Shown here: piece by piece, positions 15,177 through 25,820 of the stretch
Position numbering within the stretch: position 1 is the stretch's first letter
Layout of the letters: the number at the start of each line of letters is the position of its first letter
Assembly: GCF_001905505.1 (NCBI RefSeq)
Contig: NZ_LIPG01000003.1
Coordinates: forward strand, 434,001 to 498,000
DNA from: Streptomyces sp. CB02058
GTDB taxonomy: Bacteria > Actinomycetota > Actinomycetes > Streptomycetales > Streptomycetaceae
Length of the DNA: 64,000 bases
Direction: 5' to 3'
The notes under the pieces: generated by a model
The model's database searches: none
What the model was told of the DNA's origin: nothing
Seen by the model: only the letters and a program-made list of their open reading frames with translations
Program-made: the position numbers and the translations under genes

Positions 15177-16625
15177 ATGGGATCCACCTCCGGCCGCACG
15201 AATGATGGCCTCGGCCGTCGCGATGTGATCAAGCGTTCTGCCGCACTCGGCCTGATCGCCGTGCCGACGATGAGCTTCCTGTCGGCGTGCGCGAGCAGCG
15301 ACAGCGGAAGCGACGAGAAGGTCGAGAAGGGCACCAAGAGCGCGAAGAACCCGCTCGGTGTCAACGAGACCGCCGCACTCGAAGTCGTCATCTTCAACGG
15401 TGGCTTCGGTGAGCAGTACGCCATCGACGCGGAGAAGAAGTACAACGAGGCCTTCCCGAAGGCTCCGAAGGTCAAGCACTCCGCGACGGAGAAGATCCAG
15501 TCGACGCTGCAGCCGCGCTTCAACGGTGGCACCCCGCCGGACCTGATCGACAACTCCGGTGCCGAGCAGATGGACATGGGTGTCCTGGTCGGCAAGAAGC
15601 AGCTGCTCGACCTGACGCCGCTGATGGACGCCCCGTCCTACGACGACCCGGCGAAGAAGGTCCGCGACACGCTGCGCCCCGGTGTCCTGGAGATGGGCCA
15701 GTTCGACGGCGACCCGGTCTGGATCATGTACTACGCGTACACGGTCTACGGCGTCTGGTACTCGCAGACCAACCTGGAGAAGCTCGACGCCGCGTACCCG
15801 GAGACCTGGGACGACATGCTCGCGCTGTGCGAGAAGGCGAAGAAGAAGGGCATCGCCGGCTGGACCTACCCCGGCAAGTACCCGTACTACCTGCCGTTCT
15901 CGCTCTACCCCTTCATCGGCAAGATCGGTGGCCGTGAGGTCCTCGACAAGATCGACAACCTGGAGCCGAACGCCTGGAAGGACCCGGCCGTCAAGGCCGC
16001 GTTCGAGGCGTACTACGAGCTCTTCAAGAAGGGCTACATCCTCAAGGGCACGCCCGGCCTGACGCACATCCAGTCGCAGACCGAGTGGACCAAGGGCAAG
16101 GCGCTCTTCATCCCGAACGGTTCGTGGGTGGAGAACGAGGCCGCGCCCACGACGCCGGACGACTTCAAGATGATGGTCGGCGCGCCGTCCAGCCTCGACT
16201 CCTCCGACAAGCTGCCCTACGGCACGATCTGGGCCTCCGGCGGTGAGCCGTTCGTCGTCCCGGCGAAGGCGAAGAACCCCGAGGGCGGCATGGAGCAGCT
16301 GCGCATCATGCTCAGCGAGGAGTCCTCGAAGAACTTCACCAAGTCCGTGAAGTCCCTCAGCGCCTTCAACGGCGGCACCGACGGCCTCACCCTGTCGACC
16401 GCCATGCAGTCCGGCGTCGACGTCCTGAAGCAGGCCGGCGACAACGTCGTGAACCCGCGCATGCAGGACTGGTACGTCAAGCTCCAGAAGGAGCAGATCG
16501 GTATCGCCGGCATCGGCGAGATGATGGCCGGCCGCGCGACCCCGGCGGAGACCATCAAGAAGATCCAGGCCTTCGCGGACGCGGCGGCCAGGGACCAGTC
16601 CATCAAGCACTACAAGCACCAGTGA
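15177..16625 (+). CDS. ngcE: NgcE-type sugar-binding lipoprotein (GlcNAc / chitobiose ABC transporter)
   Basis: The protein is 482 residues. The N-terminus carries a twin-arginine motif (LGRRDVIKRSAALG) and a lipobox (LSAC), so it is a Tat-exported lipoprotein that binds sugar outside the membrane. The rest is an extracellular solute-binding family 1 fold (NGGFGEQYAIDAEKKYNEAFPKAPKVKH, FNGGTPPDLIDNSG, KALFIPNGSWVENE). Family and synteny (permeases next, then the ROK regulator and xylFGH) match ngcE of S. olivaceoviridis and S. coelicolor, which takes up N-acetylglucosamine and chitobiose. No ATPase gene is present; these systems normally share MsiK encoded elsewhere. ATG 15177 is chosen because GAGGA lies seven bases before it; the in-frame TTG at 15171 is too close. 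Confidence 0.88.
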   Translation: MGSTSGRTNDGLGRRDVIKRSAALGLIAVPTMSFLSACASSDSGSDEKVEKGTKSAKNPLGVNETAALEVVIFNGGFGEQYAIDAEKKYNEAFPKAPKVKHSATEKIQSTLQPRFNGGTPPDLIDNSGAEQMDMGVLVGKKQLLDLTPLMDAPSYDDPAKKVRDTLRPGVLEMGQFDGDPVWIMYYAYTVYGVWYSQTNLEKLDAAYPETWDDMLALCEKAKKKGIAGWTYPGKYPYYLPFSLYPFIGKIGGREVLDKIDNLEPNAWKDPAVKAAFEAYYELFKKGYILKGTPGLTHIQSQTEWTKGKALFIPNGSWVENEAAPTTPDDFKMMVGAPSSLDSSDKLPYGTIWASGGEPFVVPAKAKNPEGGMEQLRIMLSEESSKNFTKSVKSLSAFNGGTDGLTLSTAMQSGVDVLKQAGDNVVNPRMQDWYVKLQKEQIGIAGIGEMMAGRATPAETIKKIQAFADAAARDQSIKHYKHQ

Positions 16626-16675
16626 GCCACCGTCACCAGCGGCGGCACCCGCTCAGAAATCGGGGTCGGTAAACG

Positions 16676-17599
16676 ATGCAGCACGGCAAGTACCGGTTCA
16701 TCGTGGGGTTTCTCGTGGCCCCACTGGCGTTGTACGCCATCTTCGTCATCTGGCCCTTCGCCCAGTCCATCTACTACTCGTTCACGGACTGGACCGGACT
16801 GAGCCCGGACTTCCAGATGGTCGGCTTCGACAACTACAGCCGGATGCTCGACGACGACATCTTCTGGAAGTCGCTGCAGCACAGTGTGCTGCTGGCACTG
16901 CTGCTGCCGCTGGTGACGCTGGGCCTGGCACTCTTTTTCGCCTTCATGCTCAATGTCGGCGGCCGTCGGCGGAAGAACGCCGCGGTCGCCGGTGTGCGCG
17001 GCTCCTCGTTCTACAAAATCGCCTATTTCTTCCCGCAGGTCCTCTCCATCGTGATCGTGGCCCTGCTCTTCCAGTTCGCGTTCAACCCGACATCCGGAAT
17101 GCTGAACGCCACTTTGAAGGCCGTCGGCCTCAAGAGCCTCCAGCCGGACTGGCTCGGCGATCCGGATCTGGCGCTCTACTGCGTGATGGTGGTGCTGATC
17201 TGGTCGACGGTCGGATTCTTCGTCGTCCTCTTCTCCGCGGGGATGGCGTCGATTCCCAAGGACTTCTACGAGGCCGCGCTGCTCGACGGGGCCAACCGCA
17301 TCACGACGTTCTTCAAGATCACGCTGCCGCTGCTCTGGGACACCGTCCAGTCCGGCTGGGTCTACATGGGCATCCTGGCACTCGGTGTGGAGGCCTTCAC
17401 CGCCGTACAGGTCATGACGGTCGGCCCCGGCGGCCCCGACTACTCCACCACCGTCCTGCCGCTGTACGTCTACCAGACGGCGTTCCGCGACGCCCAGGCC
17501 GGCTACGCGACCACGATCGGCGTCGGGCTGCTCATCGTCACCATGCTCTTCGCCGCCATCGTGATGCGGCTGGGCCGGCGCGAGCGGCTGGAGTTCTGA
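16676..17599 (+). CDS. ngcF: NgcF sugar ABC transporter permease
   Basis: The 307-residue integral membrane protein has about six helices and the EAA loop YEAALLDGANRITTFFKITLPLLW (about 195-220) that contacts the shared ATPase. It is the MalF-type partner: a first helix (FIVGFLVAPLALYAIFVIWPF), then a periplasmic segment and the core. The gene lies 50 bases after ngcE and 97 before the second permease, forming a binding-protein-permease-permease operon. The start ATG is preceded by GGGGTCGG. Confidence 0.88.
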   Translation: MQHGKYRFIVGFLVAPLALYAIFVIWPFAQSIYYSFTDWTGLSPDFQMVGFDNYSRMLDDDIFWKSLQHSVLLALLLPLVTLGLALFFAFMLNVGGRRRKNAAVAGVRGSSFYKIAYFFPQVLSIVIVALLFQFAFNPTSGMLNATLKAVGLKSLQPDWLGDPDLALYCVMVVLIWSTVGFFVVLFSAGMASIPKDFYEAALLDGANRITTFFKITLPLLWDTVQSGWVYMGILALGVEAFTAVQVMTVGPGGPDYSTTVLPLYVYQTAFRDAQAGYATTIGVGLLIVTMLFAAIVMRLGRRERLEF

Positions 17600-17696
17600 T
17601 GCCGCTCTCCCCATGGTCCGGCCACCGGAGGACCGGTTCCAGGCAGAACAGTTCGGTCCCGGTGACCGGCCAGACAGTTGTACGAGGTGAGCACCG

Positions 17697-18614
17697 ATGA
17701 AGGTCACTGAGACTCCGCCCGCCGTGCCGGCCCCGCGCTCGCCGGTGACGAAGACCGACGCCCCGGCCGCCGAGGTTGCGAAGAGCAGCGAGGGCAAGGT
17801 CCTCAACGTCTTCTCGCACGGGGTGCTGGTCATCTGGGCGGTGCTCGTCGTCATGCCGCTGCTCTGGGCGGTCATGTCGTCGTTCAAGACGGACGACTCG
17901 ATCCTCTCGGAGCCCTGGTCCCTGCCGGACAAGCTGCACTTCGAGAACTGGTCGCGTGCCTGGAACCAGGCGCACATGAGCGACTACTTCCTCAACACCA
18001 TCCTGGTGGTGGGCGGTTCGCTCATAGGTACGCTGCTCCTCGGCTCGATGGCGGCGTACGTGCTGGCGCGGTTCGACTTCCCGGGAAACCGCTTCATCTA
18101 CTTCCTCTTCATCGGAGGGATGAGCTTCCCGATCATCCTGGCGCTGGTCCCGCTGTTCTTCGTCATGAACAACATGGGCCTGCTGAACTCGGTGCACGGG
18201 CTGATCCTGGTCTACATCGCCTACTCGCTGCCGTTCACCGTCTTCTTCCTCACCTCCTTCTTCCGCACCCTGCCCACCTCGATCGCGGAGGCGGCCATGC
18301 TCGACGGCGCCTCGCACACCCGGACGTTCTTCCAGGTGATGCTGCCGATGGCGAAGCCCGGGCTGATCAGTGTCGGCATCTTCAACTTCCTCGGCCAGTG
18401 GAACCAGTACATGCTGCCGACGGTGCTGAACACGGACGCGGACGGCAAGGTGCTCTCACAGGGACTCGTCGAACTGGCCACCAGCCAGGGGTACAAGGGG
18501 GACTGGTCCGGTCTCTTCGCCGGCCTGGTGATGGCGATGCTGCCCGTGCTCGGTGCCTACATCGTCTTCCAGCGCCAGGTCGTCGCGGGGCTCACCGCGG
18601 GGGCGCTCAAGTAG
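17697..18614 (+). CDS. ngcG: NgcG sugar ABC transporter permease
   Basis: This 305-residue MalG-type permease has a hydrophilic N-terminal 45 residues, six membrane helices and the EAA loop AEAAMLDGASHTRTFFQVMLPMAKPG (about 200-225). It closes the ngcEFG operon and is followed by a strong terminator. The conserved C-terminus (QRQVVAGLTAGALK) is typical of the carbohydrate uptake transporter-1 family. Confidence 0.88.
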   Translation: MKVTETPPAVPAPRSPVTKTDAPAAEVAKSSEGKVLNVFSHGVLVIWAVLVVMPLLWAVMSSFKTDDSILSEPWSLPDKLHFENWSRAWNQAHMSDYFLNTILVVGGSLIGTLLLGSMAAYVLARFDFPGNRFIYFLFIGGMSFPIILALVPLFFVMNNMGLLNSVHGLILVYIAYSLPFTVFFLTSFFRTLPTSIAEAAMLDGASHTRTFFQVMLPMAKPGLISVGIFNFLGQWNQYMLPTVLNTDADGKVLSQGLVELATSQGYKGDWSGLFAGLVMAMLPVLGAYIVFQRQVVAGLTAGALK

Positions 18615-18702
18615 CGGGCGCCGCTCCCCGGAGCGGGTTCACGCCTCAGGTCTTGTCGTCATCGCCGTAACAACAGTCACCAGAAACGAACAGCCCTCCG
18701 GG

Positions 18703-18745
18703 CATGGAACCGCCCCCCGGTCGCAGGCCGGGGGGCGGTTCCATG
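18703..18745. terminator. Terminator of ngcEFG
   Basis: CATGGAACCGCCCCCCGG (18703-18720) pairs perfectly over 18 bases with CCGGGGGGCGGTTCCATG (18728-18745), with a seven-base loop, and is followed by CTGTTTGTG. It separates the transporter operon from the ROK gene. Confidence 0.85.
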
Positions 18746-18892
18746 CTGTTTGTGACGCTATGGACACTGTCTGGTTGTGGAGGCTCGATGCTCATCCGAC
18801 GCTGCGGCTGCTCAAGGTCTTGACGGGGGGCACCCCAAAACGCTCAGCTTAGAGTTCACATGTTAGAGAAAACGGCAGGAGTGAGAGAGTCG

Positions 18893-20092
18893 ATGGAGAC
18901 TCCGGGGTCGCAGACATCTCTGCATCGGGCCAACCTTGAGCGGGTCGTACGTGCCGTAAGGATGGCGGGGTCCCTGACCCAGGCGGAGATCGCCAGGAGC
19001 ACCGGCCTCTCCGCAGCCACTGTCTCCAACATCGTTCGTGAGCTCAAGGACGGCGGAACGGTCGAGGTGACCCCCACCTCTGCGGGCGGGCGCCGGGCCA
19101 GGAGCGTCTCCCTGAGCGGGGACGCGGGCATTGTCATAGGGGTGGATTTCGGACATACGCACCTCCGGGTGGCCATCGGCAACCTGGCTCACCAGGTGCT
19201 GGCCGAGGAATCCGAGCCGCTGGACGTGGACGCCTCCTCCGCGGAGGGCTTCGGGCGGGCGGAACACCTGGTCAACCGGCTGATCGAGACCACGGGCATC
19301 AGTCCCGCGAAGGTGATCGGCGTCGGCCTCGGTGTACCGGGCCCGATCGACGTCGAGTCCGGCACGCTCGGCTCCACCTCGATCCTGCCGGGCTGGACGG
19401 GCATCAATCCCAGCCAGGAGCTCGCGGGCCGCCTCGGGGTGCCGGTGTACGTGGACAACGATGCCAACCTGGGCGCCCTCGGCGAGCTCGTCTGGGGCAG
19501 CGGCCGGGGGGTGAGGGACCTCGCCTACATCAAGGTCGCCAGCGGCGTCGGAGCCGGTCTGGTGATCGACGGGCACATCTATCGCGGCCCCGGTGGCACG
19601 GCCGGCGAGATCGGCCACATCACCCTCGACGAGGCGGGCCCTGTCTGCCGCTGCGGCAACCGCGGCTGCCTGGAGACCTTCACCGCCGCCCGGTACGTCC
19701 TGCCCCTGCTCATGCCCAGCCACGGGCCCGATCTCACGATGGAGCGGGTGGTGCAGCTGGCCCGCGAGGGCGATCCGGGCTGCCGCAGGGTCATCGGGGA
19801 CGTCGGCCGGCACATCGGCAGCGGGGTGGCCAACCTGTGCAACCTGCTCAACCCGAGCCGGGTCGTGCTCGGCGGATCCCTCGCGGAGGCGGGCGAGTTG
19901 GTGCTCGGACCCATCCGTGACTCGGTCTCGCGCTATGCCATTCCGAGCGCCGCGCGACAGCTCTCCGTGCTGCCGGGAGCGCTCGGCGGACGGGCCGAGG
20001 TGCTGGGGGCGCTGGCCCTCGTACTCAGCGAGATGGGGGATTCAACCCTTTTGGAGAGCACCCTCCCCGCCGCGACGCCTGCCTTCACTTAG
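18893..20092 (+). CDS. rok7B7: ROK-family transcriptional regulator, Rok7B7 orthologue
   Basis: The 399-residue protein has an N-terminal winged helix (LERVVRAVRMAGSLTQAEIARSTGLSAATVSNIVRELKDGGTVE, about 15-60) and a C-terminal ROK domain with the ATP/sugar-kinase fold (GVDFGHTHLRVAIG, VDNDANLGALGE). The zinc-binding ROK signature is intact: GHITLDEAGPVCRCGNRGCLE. Position between ngcEFG and xylFGH matches S. coelicolor rok7B7 (SCO6008), reported as a regulator of the xylose operon, carbon catabolite repression and antibiotic production. ATG 18893 follows AGGAG with long spacing. Alternative in-frame starts at 18860 (ATG) and 18881 (GTG) cannot be excluded. No operator was recognised directly upstream. 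Confidence 0.88.
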   Translation: METPGSQTSLHRANLERVVRAVRMAGSLTQAEIARSTGLSAATVSNIVRELKDGGTVEVTPTSAGGRRARSVSLSGDAGIVIGVDFGHTHLRVAIGNLAHQVLAEESEPLDVDASSAEGFGRAEHLVNRLIETTGISPAKVIGVGLGVPGPIDVESGTLGSTSILPGWTGINPSQELAGRLGVPVYVDNDANLGALGELVWGSGRGVRDLAYIKVASGVGAGLVIDGHIYRGPGGTAGEIGHITLDEAGPVCRCGNRGCLETFTAARYVLPLLMPSHGPDLTMERVVQLAREGDPGCRRVIGDVGRHIGSGVANLCNLLNPSRVVLGGSLAEAGELVLGPIRDSVSRYAIPSAARQLSVLPGALGGRAEVLGALALVLSEMGDSTLLESTLPAATPAFT

Positions 20093-20099
20093 ATAACGA

Positions 20100-20115
20100 A
20101 TGGCACCGTTGTCAT
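20100..20115. promoter_or_regulatory. Operator-like palindrome upstream of xylF
   Basis: ATGGCACCGTTGTCAT is an imperfect palindrome flanked by an outer inverted repeat TAACGA (20094-20099) / TCGTTA (20117-20122). It shares 13 of 16 positions with the palindrome at the GH92 promoter. It lies about 97 bases before xylF and immediately after the rok7B7 stop, so it most likely controls xylFGH. Confidence 0.6.
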
Positions 20116-20211
20116 CTCGTTAAGGATTTACTCCTTGACGCTGACGTCGCGGCCGAGTTGACTTCCAGCCACCTCGGCCGCAACGTCGCGGCCTCGTCAG
20201 GGAGGTTCGAA

Positions 20212-21321
20212 ATGAACACGCGTATGCGTCGTGCCGCCGTTGCCGTTGCCGCCACCACCATGGCCGTCTCGCTCGCTGCTTGCGGGAGTGCCAAGGAGTC
20301 CGGCGACAAGGCCACCACCGACTCGGGCAAGAAGGGCGACGATCTCAAGATCGGTCTGCTCCTCCCCGAGAACGTCACCGCCCGCTACGAGAAGTTCGAC
20401 AAGCCGATCATCGAGAAGAAGGTCAGCGAGCTGACCGGTGGCAAGGCGGAGGTCGTCTACGCCAACGCCAAGCAGGACGCCACGCTGCAGTCGCAGCAGG
20501 TCGACACGATGATCACCAACAAGGTCGACGCACTGATCATCGACGCCGTGGACGCCAAGGCGATCGAGAACAGCGTGAAGAAGGCCAAGGACGAGGGCAT
20601 CCCCGTCGTCGCCTTCGACCGCCTCGCCGAAGGCCCGATCGACGCCTACACCTCCTTCGACAACGAAGAGGTCGGCCGCGTGCAGGGCACGGCCCTGCTG
20701 GAGGCCCTGGGCGACGCCGCCAAGCCCACCATCGTGATGATGAACGGCTCGATCACCGACCCGAACGCCGCGCTCTTCAAGAAGGGCGCCAAGTCGGTCC
20801 TCGACGGCAAGGTGACCTACGGCAAGGAGTACGACACCAAGGAGTGGAAGCCGGAGAACGCCAACGCCAACATGGAGGGCGCGATCACCGCCCTGGGCAA
20901 GGACAAGATCGCCGGCGTCTACTCCGCCAACGACGGCATGGCCGGCGGCATCATCCAGGCCCTCAAGTCCGCGGGCATCTCCAAGCTCCCGCCGGTCACC
21001 GGCCAGGACGCCGAACTCGCGGGCGTGCAGCGCATCGTCACCGGTGAGCAGTTCATGAGCGTCTACAAGCCCTACCCGCAGGAGGGCATCGTCGCCGCGG
21101 AGATGGCCGTCGCGCTCGCCAAGGGCGAGAAGCTCGACACCATCGCCACGTCCAAGGTCGACAACGCCGGCACGAAGGGCATCGCCACCGTCCTCGTCCC
21201 GGTCGTCTCGCTGACCAAGGAGAACATCAAGGACACCGTCATCAAGGACGGCATCTACACGCTCGACGAGATCTGCACGGCCAAGTACAAGGCGGCTTGC
21301 GACGCCGCCGGCCTGAAGTAG
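20212..21321 (+). CDS. xylF: XylF-type sugar-binding lipoprotein
   Basis: The 369-residue protein has a signal peptide with lipobox (VSLAACGS), followed by a periplasmic-binding type I fold of the ribose/xylose class. Landmarks are KIGLLLPENVTARYEKFDKPIIEKKV, VDALIIDAVDAKAIENSVKKAKDEGIPVVAFDRL, and YSANDGMAGGIIQALKSAGI. It captures D-xylose or a related pentose outside the membrane. ATG 20212 follows GGGAGG. It is first in xylFGH, with a stem-loop before xylG that would let it be made in excess. Confidence 0.88.
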   Translation: MNTRMRRAAVAVAATTMAVSLAACGSAKESGDKATTDSGKKGDDLKIGLLLPENVTARYEKFDKPIIEKKVSELTGGKAEVVYANAKQDATLQSQQVDTMITNKVDALIIDAVDAKAIENSVKKAKDEGIPVVAFDRLAEGPIDAYTSFDNEEVGRVQGTALLEALGDAAKPTIVMMNGSITDPNAALFKKGAKSVLDGKVTYGKEYDTKEWKPENANANMEGAITALGKDKIAGVYSANDGMAGGIIQALKSAGISKLPPVTGQDAELAGVQRIVTGEQFMSVYKPYPQEGIVAAEMAVALAKGEKLDTIATSKVDNAGTKGIATVLVPVVSLTKENIKDTVIKDGIYTLDEICTAKYKAACDAAGLK

Positions 21322-21376
21322 GCCCCGGCGCGGCACCGCCTGCCACAGGCGGCCCGCGCGGCCTGTCCGAAGCCTG

Positions 21377-21424
21377 TCCGGCGCCCCGCCCACCAACTGT
21401 CCCGCTACCGGGCGGGGCGCCGGA
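21377..21424. terminator. Intra-operon stem-loop between xylF and xylG
   Basis: TCCGGCGCCCCGCCC (21377-21391) and GGGCGGGGCGCCGGA (21410-21424) form a perfect 15-bp stem around an 18-base loop inside the 212-base xylF-xylG gap. No T-run follows. It is a probable partial terminator or mRNA 3'-end protector that keeps the binding protein more abundant than the ATPase and permease. Confidence 0.65.
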
Positions 21425-21533
21425 CGGAACGCTTCGGATGATCGTTCCGAGTCTCAATTCTTCTGCTCAACCACCGCGCCTTCCCCCAGGCGCGGCATCC
21501 CCGCCGGGTCAGGCGGCGAAGGAGATGGTTCAC

Positions 21534-22309
21534 GTGTCCGCTACGCCCGTGTTGGCGTTGCGAGGGGTCTCCAAGCGATTCGGTGCCGTCCAGGCGCTCA
21601 CCGACGTAGAGCTTGAGGTCCACGCCGGTGAGGTCGTCGCCCTGGTGGGTGACAACGGCGCCGGTAAATCAACGCTGGTCAAGACGATCGCCGGAGTCCA
21701 CCCCATCGATGACGGTGTCATCGAGTGGGACGGCAAGGCCGTCCAGATCAACAAGCCGCACGATGCCCAGAACCTGGGGATCGCGACCGTCTACCAGGAC
21801 CTCGCGCTCTGCGACAACATCGACGTCGTCGGCAACCTCTACCTCGGCCGGGAGCTCCGCAAGTTCGGAATCCTCGACGAGGTCGAGATGGAGCGGCGCT
21901 CCCGCGAGCTCCTCAGCACGCTGTCGATCCGCATCCCCAGCGTCCGCATCCCGATCGCCTCGCTCTCCGGCGGTCAGCGCCAGACCGTCGCGATCGCCCG
22001 CTCCATGCTGGGCGAGCCCAAGCTCGTCATCCTCGACGAGCCCACCGCCGCGCTCGGCGTCGAGCAGACCGCGCAGGTCCTCGACCTCGTCGAGCGGCTG
22101 CGCGAGCGGGGCCACGCGGTCATCCTCATCAGCCACAACATGGCCGATGTGAAGGCCGTCGCCGACAAGGTGGCCGTGCTCCGGCTCGGCCGGAACAACG
22201 GGGTCTTCGACGTGAAGACCACCTCGCAGGAAGAGATCATCTCCGCCATCACGGGTGCCACGGAGAACGCCGTGACCCGTCGTGCGGCGCGCAACGCGGA
22301 GGCCCAGAA

Positions 22310-22313
<4 letters not shown>
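21534..22313 (+). CDS. xylG: XylG-type sugar ABC transporter ATPase
   Basis: The 259-residue single-domain ATPase has Walker A GDNGAGKST, Q-loop TVYQDLALCDNI, signature LSGGQRQ, Walker B LVILDEPTAALG and H-loop ISHNM. Most ribose/xylose-class ATPases are double length; this short form with one nucleotide-binding domain is usual in actinobacterial xylFGH. GTG 21534 has GAAGGA about ten bases upstream. The stop overlaps the xylH start (GTGA). Confidence 0.9.
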
Positions 22314-23587
<1,274 letters not shown>

Positions 23588-23603
23588 CCGTCGTACCTGC
23601 GAA

Positions 23604-23638
23604 CCTGTGCCCGGCATCCCCGTGATGCCGGGCACAGG
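23604..23638. terminator. Terminator of xylFGH
   Basis: CCTGTGCCCGGCATC (23604-23618) pairs perfectly over 15 bases with GATGCCGGGCACAGG (23624-23638) around a five-base loop, 17 bases past xylH. Confidence 0.85.
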
Positions 23639-23759
23639 CGCGTGTGCCGGGGCGCGGCGCGGCGTGGAGTAATACACCGCCCGATGACCGCGTCCGTCGG
23701 CGGAACATTAGACTCATCGGATCGACACGCTCGACCAGCTCACAAGCAAGGAGGCACGG

Positions 23760-25673
23760 GTGGACCTGCTGACCCGCATCAAGGGACCGCGTGACCTGGA
23801 CCGGCTCGGCCTCGAGCAGCTCGACCAGCTCGCCGGGGAGATCCGTACCTTCCTCGTCGAGGAGGTGTCCAAGACCGGCGGCCACCTCGGCCCGAACCTC
23901 GGTGTGGTCGAGCTGACCATCGCCCTGCACCGCGTCTTCGAGTCCCCGCAGGACAAGGTCCTCTTCGACACCGGCCACCAGAGCTACGTGCACAAGCTGC
24001 TCACCGGCCGGCAGGACTTCTCGAAGCTCAAGAGCAAGGGCGGCCTCTCCGGATACCCGTCCCGCGCCGAGTCCGAGCACGACGTCATCGAGAACTCGCA
24101 CGCCTCGACCGTGCTCGGCTGGGCCGACGGCCTCGCCAAGGCCAACGAGGTGCTCAAGAAGGACGACCACGTCGTCGCGGTCATCGGTGACGGCGCGCTC
24201 ACCGGCGGTATGGCCTGGGAGGCGCTGAACAACATCGCCGCCGCCAAGGACCGCCCGCTCGTCATCGTCGTCAACGACAACGAGCGCTCGTACGCCCCGA
24301 CCATCGGCGGCCTCGCCAACCACCTCGCCACCCTGCGCACCACCGACGGGTACGAGCGGTTCCTGGCCCGCGGCAAGGACCTCCTGGAGCGCACCCCCGT
24401 CGTGGGCAAGCCGCTCTACGAGACCCTGCACGGTGCCAAGAAGGGCCTCAAGGACTTCATCGCCCCGCAGGGCATGTTCGAGGACCTCGGACTCAAGTAC
24501 GTCGGCCCCATCGACGGCCACGACATCGAGGCGCTGGAATCCGCGCTCCAGCGCGCCAAGCGCTTCGGCGGACCCGTCATCGTCCACTGCCTCACCGAGA
24601 AGGGCCGCGGCTACACCCCGGCGCTCGAGGACGAGGCGGACCGCTTCCACGCGGTCGGCAAGATCCACCCCGACACGGGCCTGCCCATCTCCACCTCCGG
24701 TCTCGACTGGACCTCGGTCTTCGGCGAGGAGATGGTCAAGCTCGGCCACGAGCGCGAGGACGTCGTCGCCATCACGGCGGCCATGCTCCAGCCGGTCGGC
24801 CTCGGCAAGTTCGAGGCGGCCTTCCCGGACCGGATCTACGACGTCGGGATCGCCGAGCAGCACGGCGCGGTCTCCGCGGCGGGCCTGGCGACCGGCGGGC
24901 TGCACCCTGTCTTCGCCGTCTACGCGACCTTCCTGAACCGTGCCTTCGACCAGGTCCTGATGGACGTCGCCCTGCACAAGTGCGGTGTGACCTTCGTCCT
25001 GGACCGGGCCGGCGTCACCGGCACGGACGGCGCCTCGCACAACGGCATGTGGGACATGTCGATCCTCCAGTGCGTGCCGAGCCTGCGCATCGCGGCCCCG
25101 CGCGACGCCGACCAGGTCCGCGCGCAGCTGCGCGAGGCCGTCGACGTCGACGACGCGCCCACCGTCGTCCGCTTCTCCAAGGGCGCGGTCGGCCCGGCGG
25201 TCAAGGCCGTCGGTACGGCGGGCGGCATGGACATCCTGCGCACGGCGGGTACGGACAGCCCGGACGTCCTCCTGGTCTCCATCGGCGCGCTCGCCCCGAT
25301 GTGCCTGGAGATCGCCGCACTGCTGGACGCCCAGGGCATCTCCACCACGGTCGTCGACCCGCGCTGGGTCAAGCCCGTGGACGAGGCGCTCGCCCCGCTC
25401 GCGGCCGAGCACCGGGTCGTCGTCACCGTCGAGGACAACAGCAGGGCCGGCGGCGTCGGCTCCGCCATCGCCCAGGCGCTGCGTGACGCGGACGTGGACG
25501 TGCCCCTGCGCGACTTCGGCATCCCGCCGGTCTTCCTCGACCACGCCTCGCGGGGTGAGGTCATGGCCGAGATCGGGCTGACCGCGCCGGACATCGCCCG
25601 CCAGGTCACCGGCCTGGTCGCCAAGCTCGACGGACGGTACGAGAGCCGGGCCGCCGAGCCCGTCCGCGACTGA
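23760..25673 (+). CDS. dxs: 1-deoxy-D-xylulose-5-phosphate synthase
   Basis: The 637-residue cytoplasmic enzyme catalyses the first step of the MEP isoprenoid pathway, condensing pyruvate and glyceraldehyde 3-phosphate with thiamine diphosphate. The TPP motif runs from [16 protein letters not shown], with [15 protein letters not shown] upstream. The transketolase core contains [32 protein letters not shown] with the catalytic glutamate, and [22 protein letters not shown]. The C-terminal domain starts near residue 490. Length is normal (about 620-640). GTG 23760 follows AAGGAGG. It is transcribed alone with its own terminator. Confidence 0.96.
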   Translation: MDLLTRIKGPRDLDRLGLEQLDQLAGEIRTFLVEEVSKTGGHLGPNLGVVELTIALHRVFESPQDKVLFDTGHQSYVHKLLTGRQDFSKLKSKGGLSGYPSRAESEHDVIENSHASTVLGWADGLAKANEVLKKDDHVVAVIGDGALTGGMAWEALNNIAAAKDRPLVIVVNDNERSYAPTIGGLANHLATLRTTDGYERFLARGKDLLERTPVVGKPLYETLHGAKKGLKDFIAPQGMFEDLGLKYVGPIDGHDIEALESALQRAKRFGGPVIVHCLTEKGRGYTPALEDEADRFHAVGKIHPDTGLPISTSGLDWTSVFGEEMVKLGHEREDVVAITAAMLQPVGLGKFEAAFPDRIYDVGIAEQHGAVSAAGLATGGLHPVFAVYATFLNRAFDQVLMDVALHKCGVTFVLDRAGVTGTDGASHNGMWDMSILQCVPSLRIAAPRDADQVRAQLREAVDVDDAPTVVRFSKGAVGPAVKAVGTAGGMDILRTAGTDSPDVLLVSIGALAPMCLEIAALLDAQGISTTVVDPRWVKPVDEALAPLAAEHRVVVTVEDNSRAGGVGSAIAQALRDADVDVPLRDFGIPPVFLDHASRGEVMAEIGLTAPDIARQVTGLVAKLDGRYESRAAEPVRD

Positions 25674-25690
25674 TCCGCACCAGCGGGCCC

Positions 25691-25734
25691 GATGGGCCGG
25701 TCGCCACCCCGCACGGGTGGTCCGACCGGCCCAT
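25691..25734. terminator. Terminator of dxs
   Basis: ATGGGCCGGTCGCCACCC and GGGTGGTCCGACCGGCCCAT form an 18-bp stem with a two-base bulge and a five-base loop, just past the dxs stop. Confidence 0.75.
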
Positions 25735-25820
25735 TCGCGTGAAATCGGGGCGCCCGGAGCGTGGCGCGGGCAGCCTGTTACGAATCATGGCGTGCACGAC
25801 GAGCGCGTGGAGGTACGCCG

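Noticed and set aside
18820..18855. TTGACG / TAGAGT as a rok7B7 promoter
   Set aside because: The hexamers are 24 bases apart, too far for a normal sigma-70 promoter, and no alternative -10 with proper spacing is convincing.
21297..21533. N-terminal extension of the xylG frame
   Set aside because: The extra 79 residues run through a stem-loop and have no ABC homology. GTG 21534 has a good ribosome site and gives the standard ATPase start.
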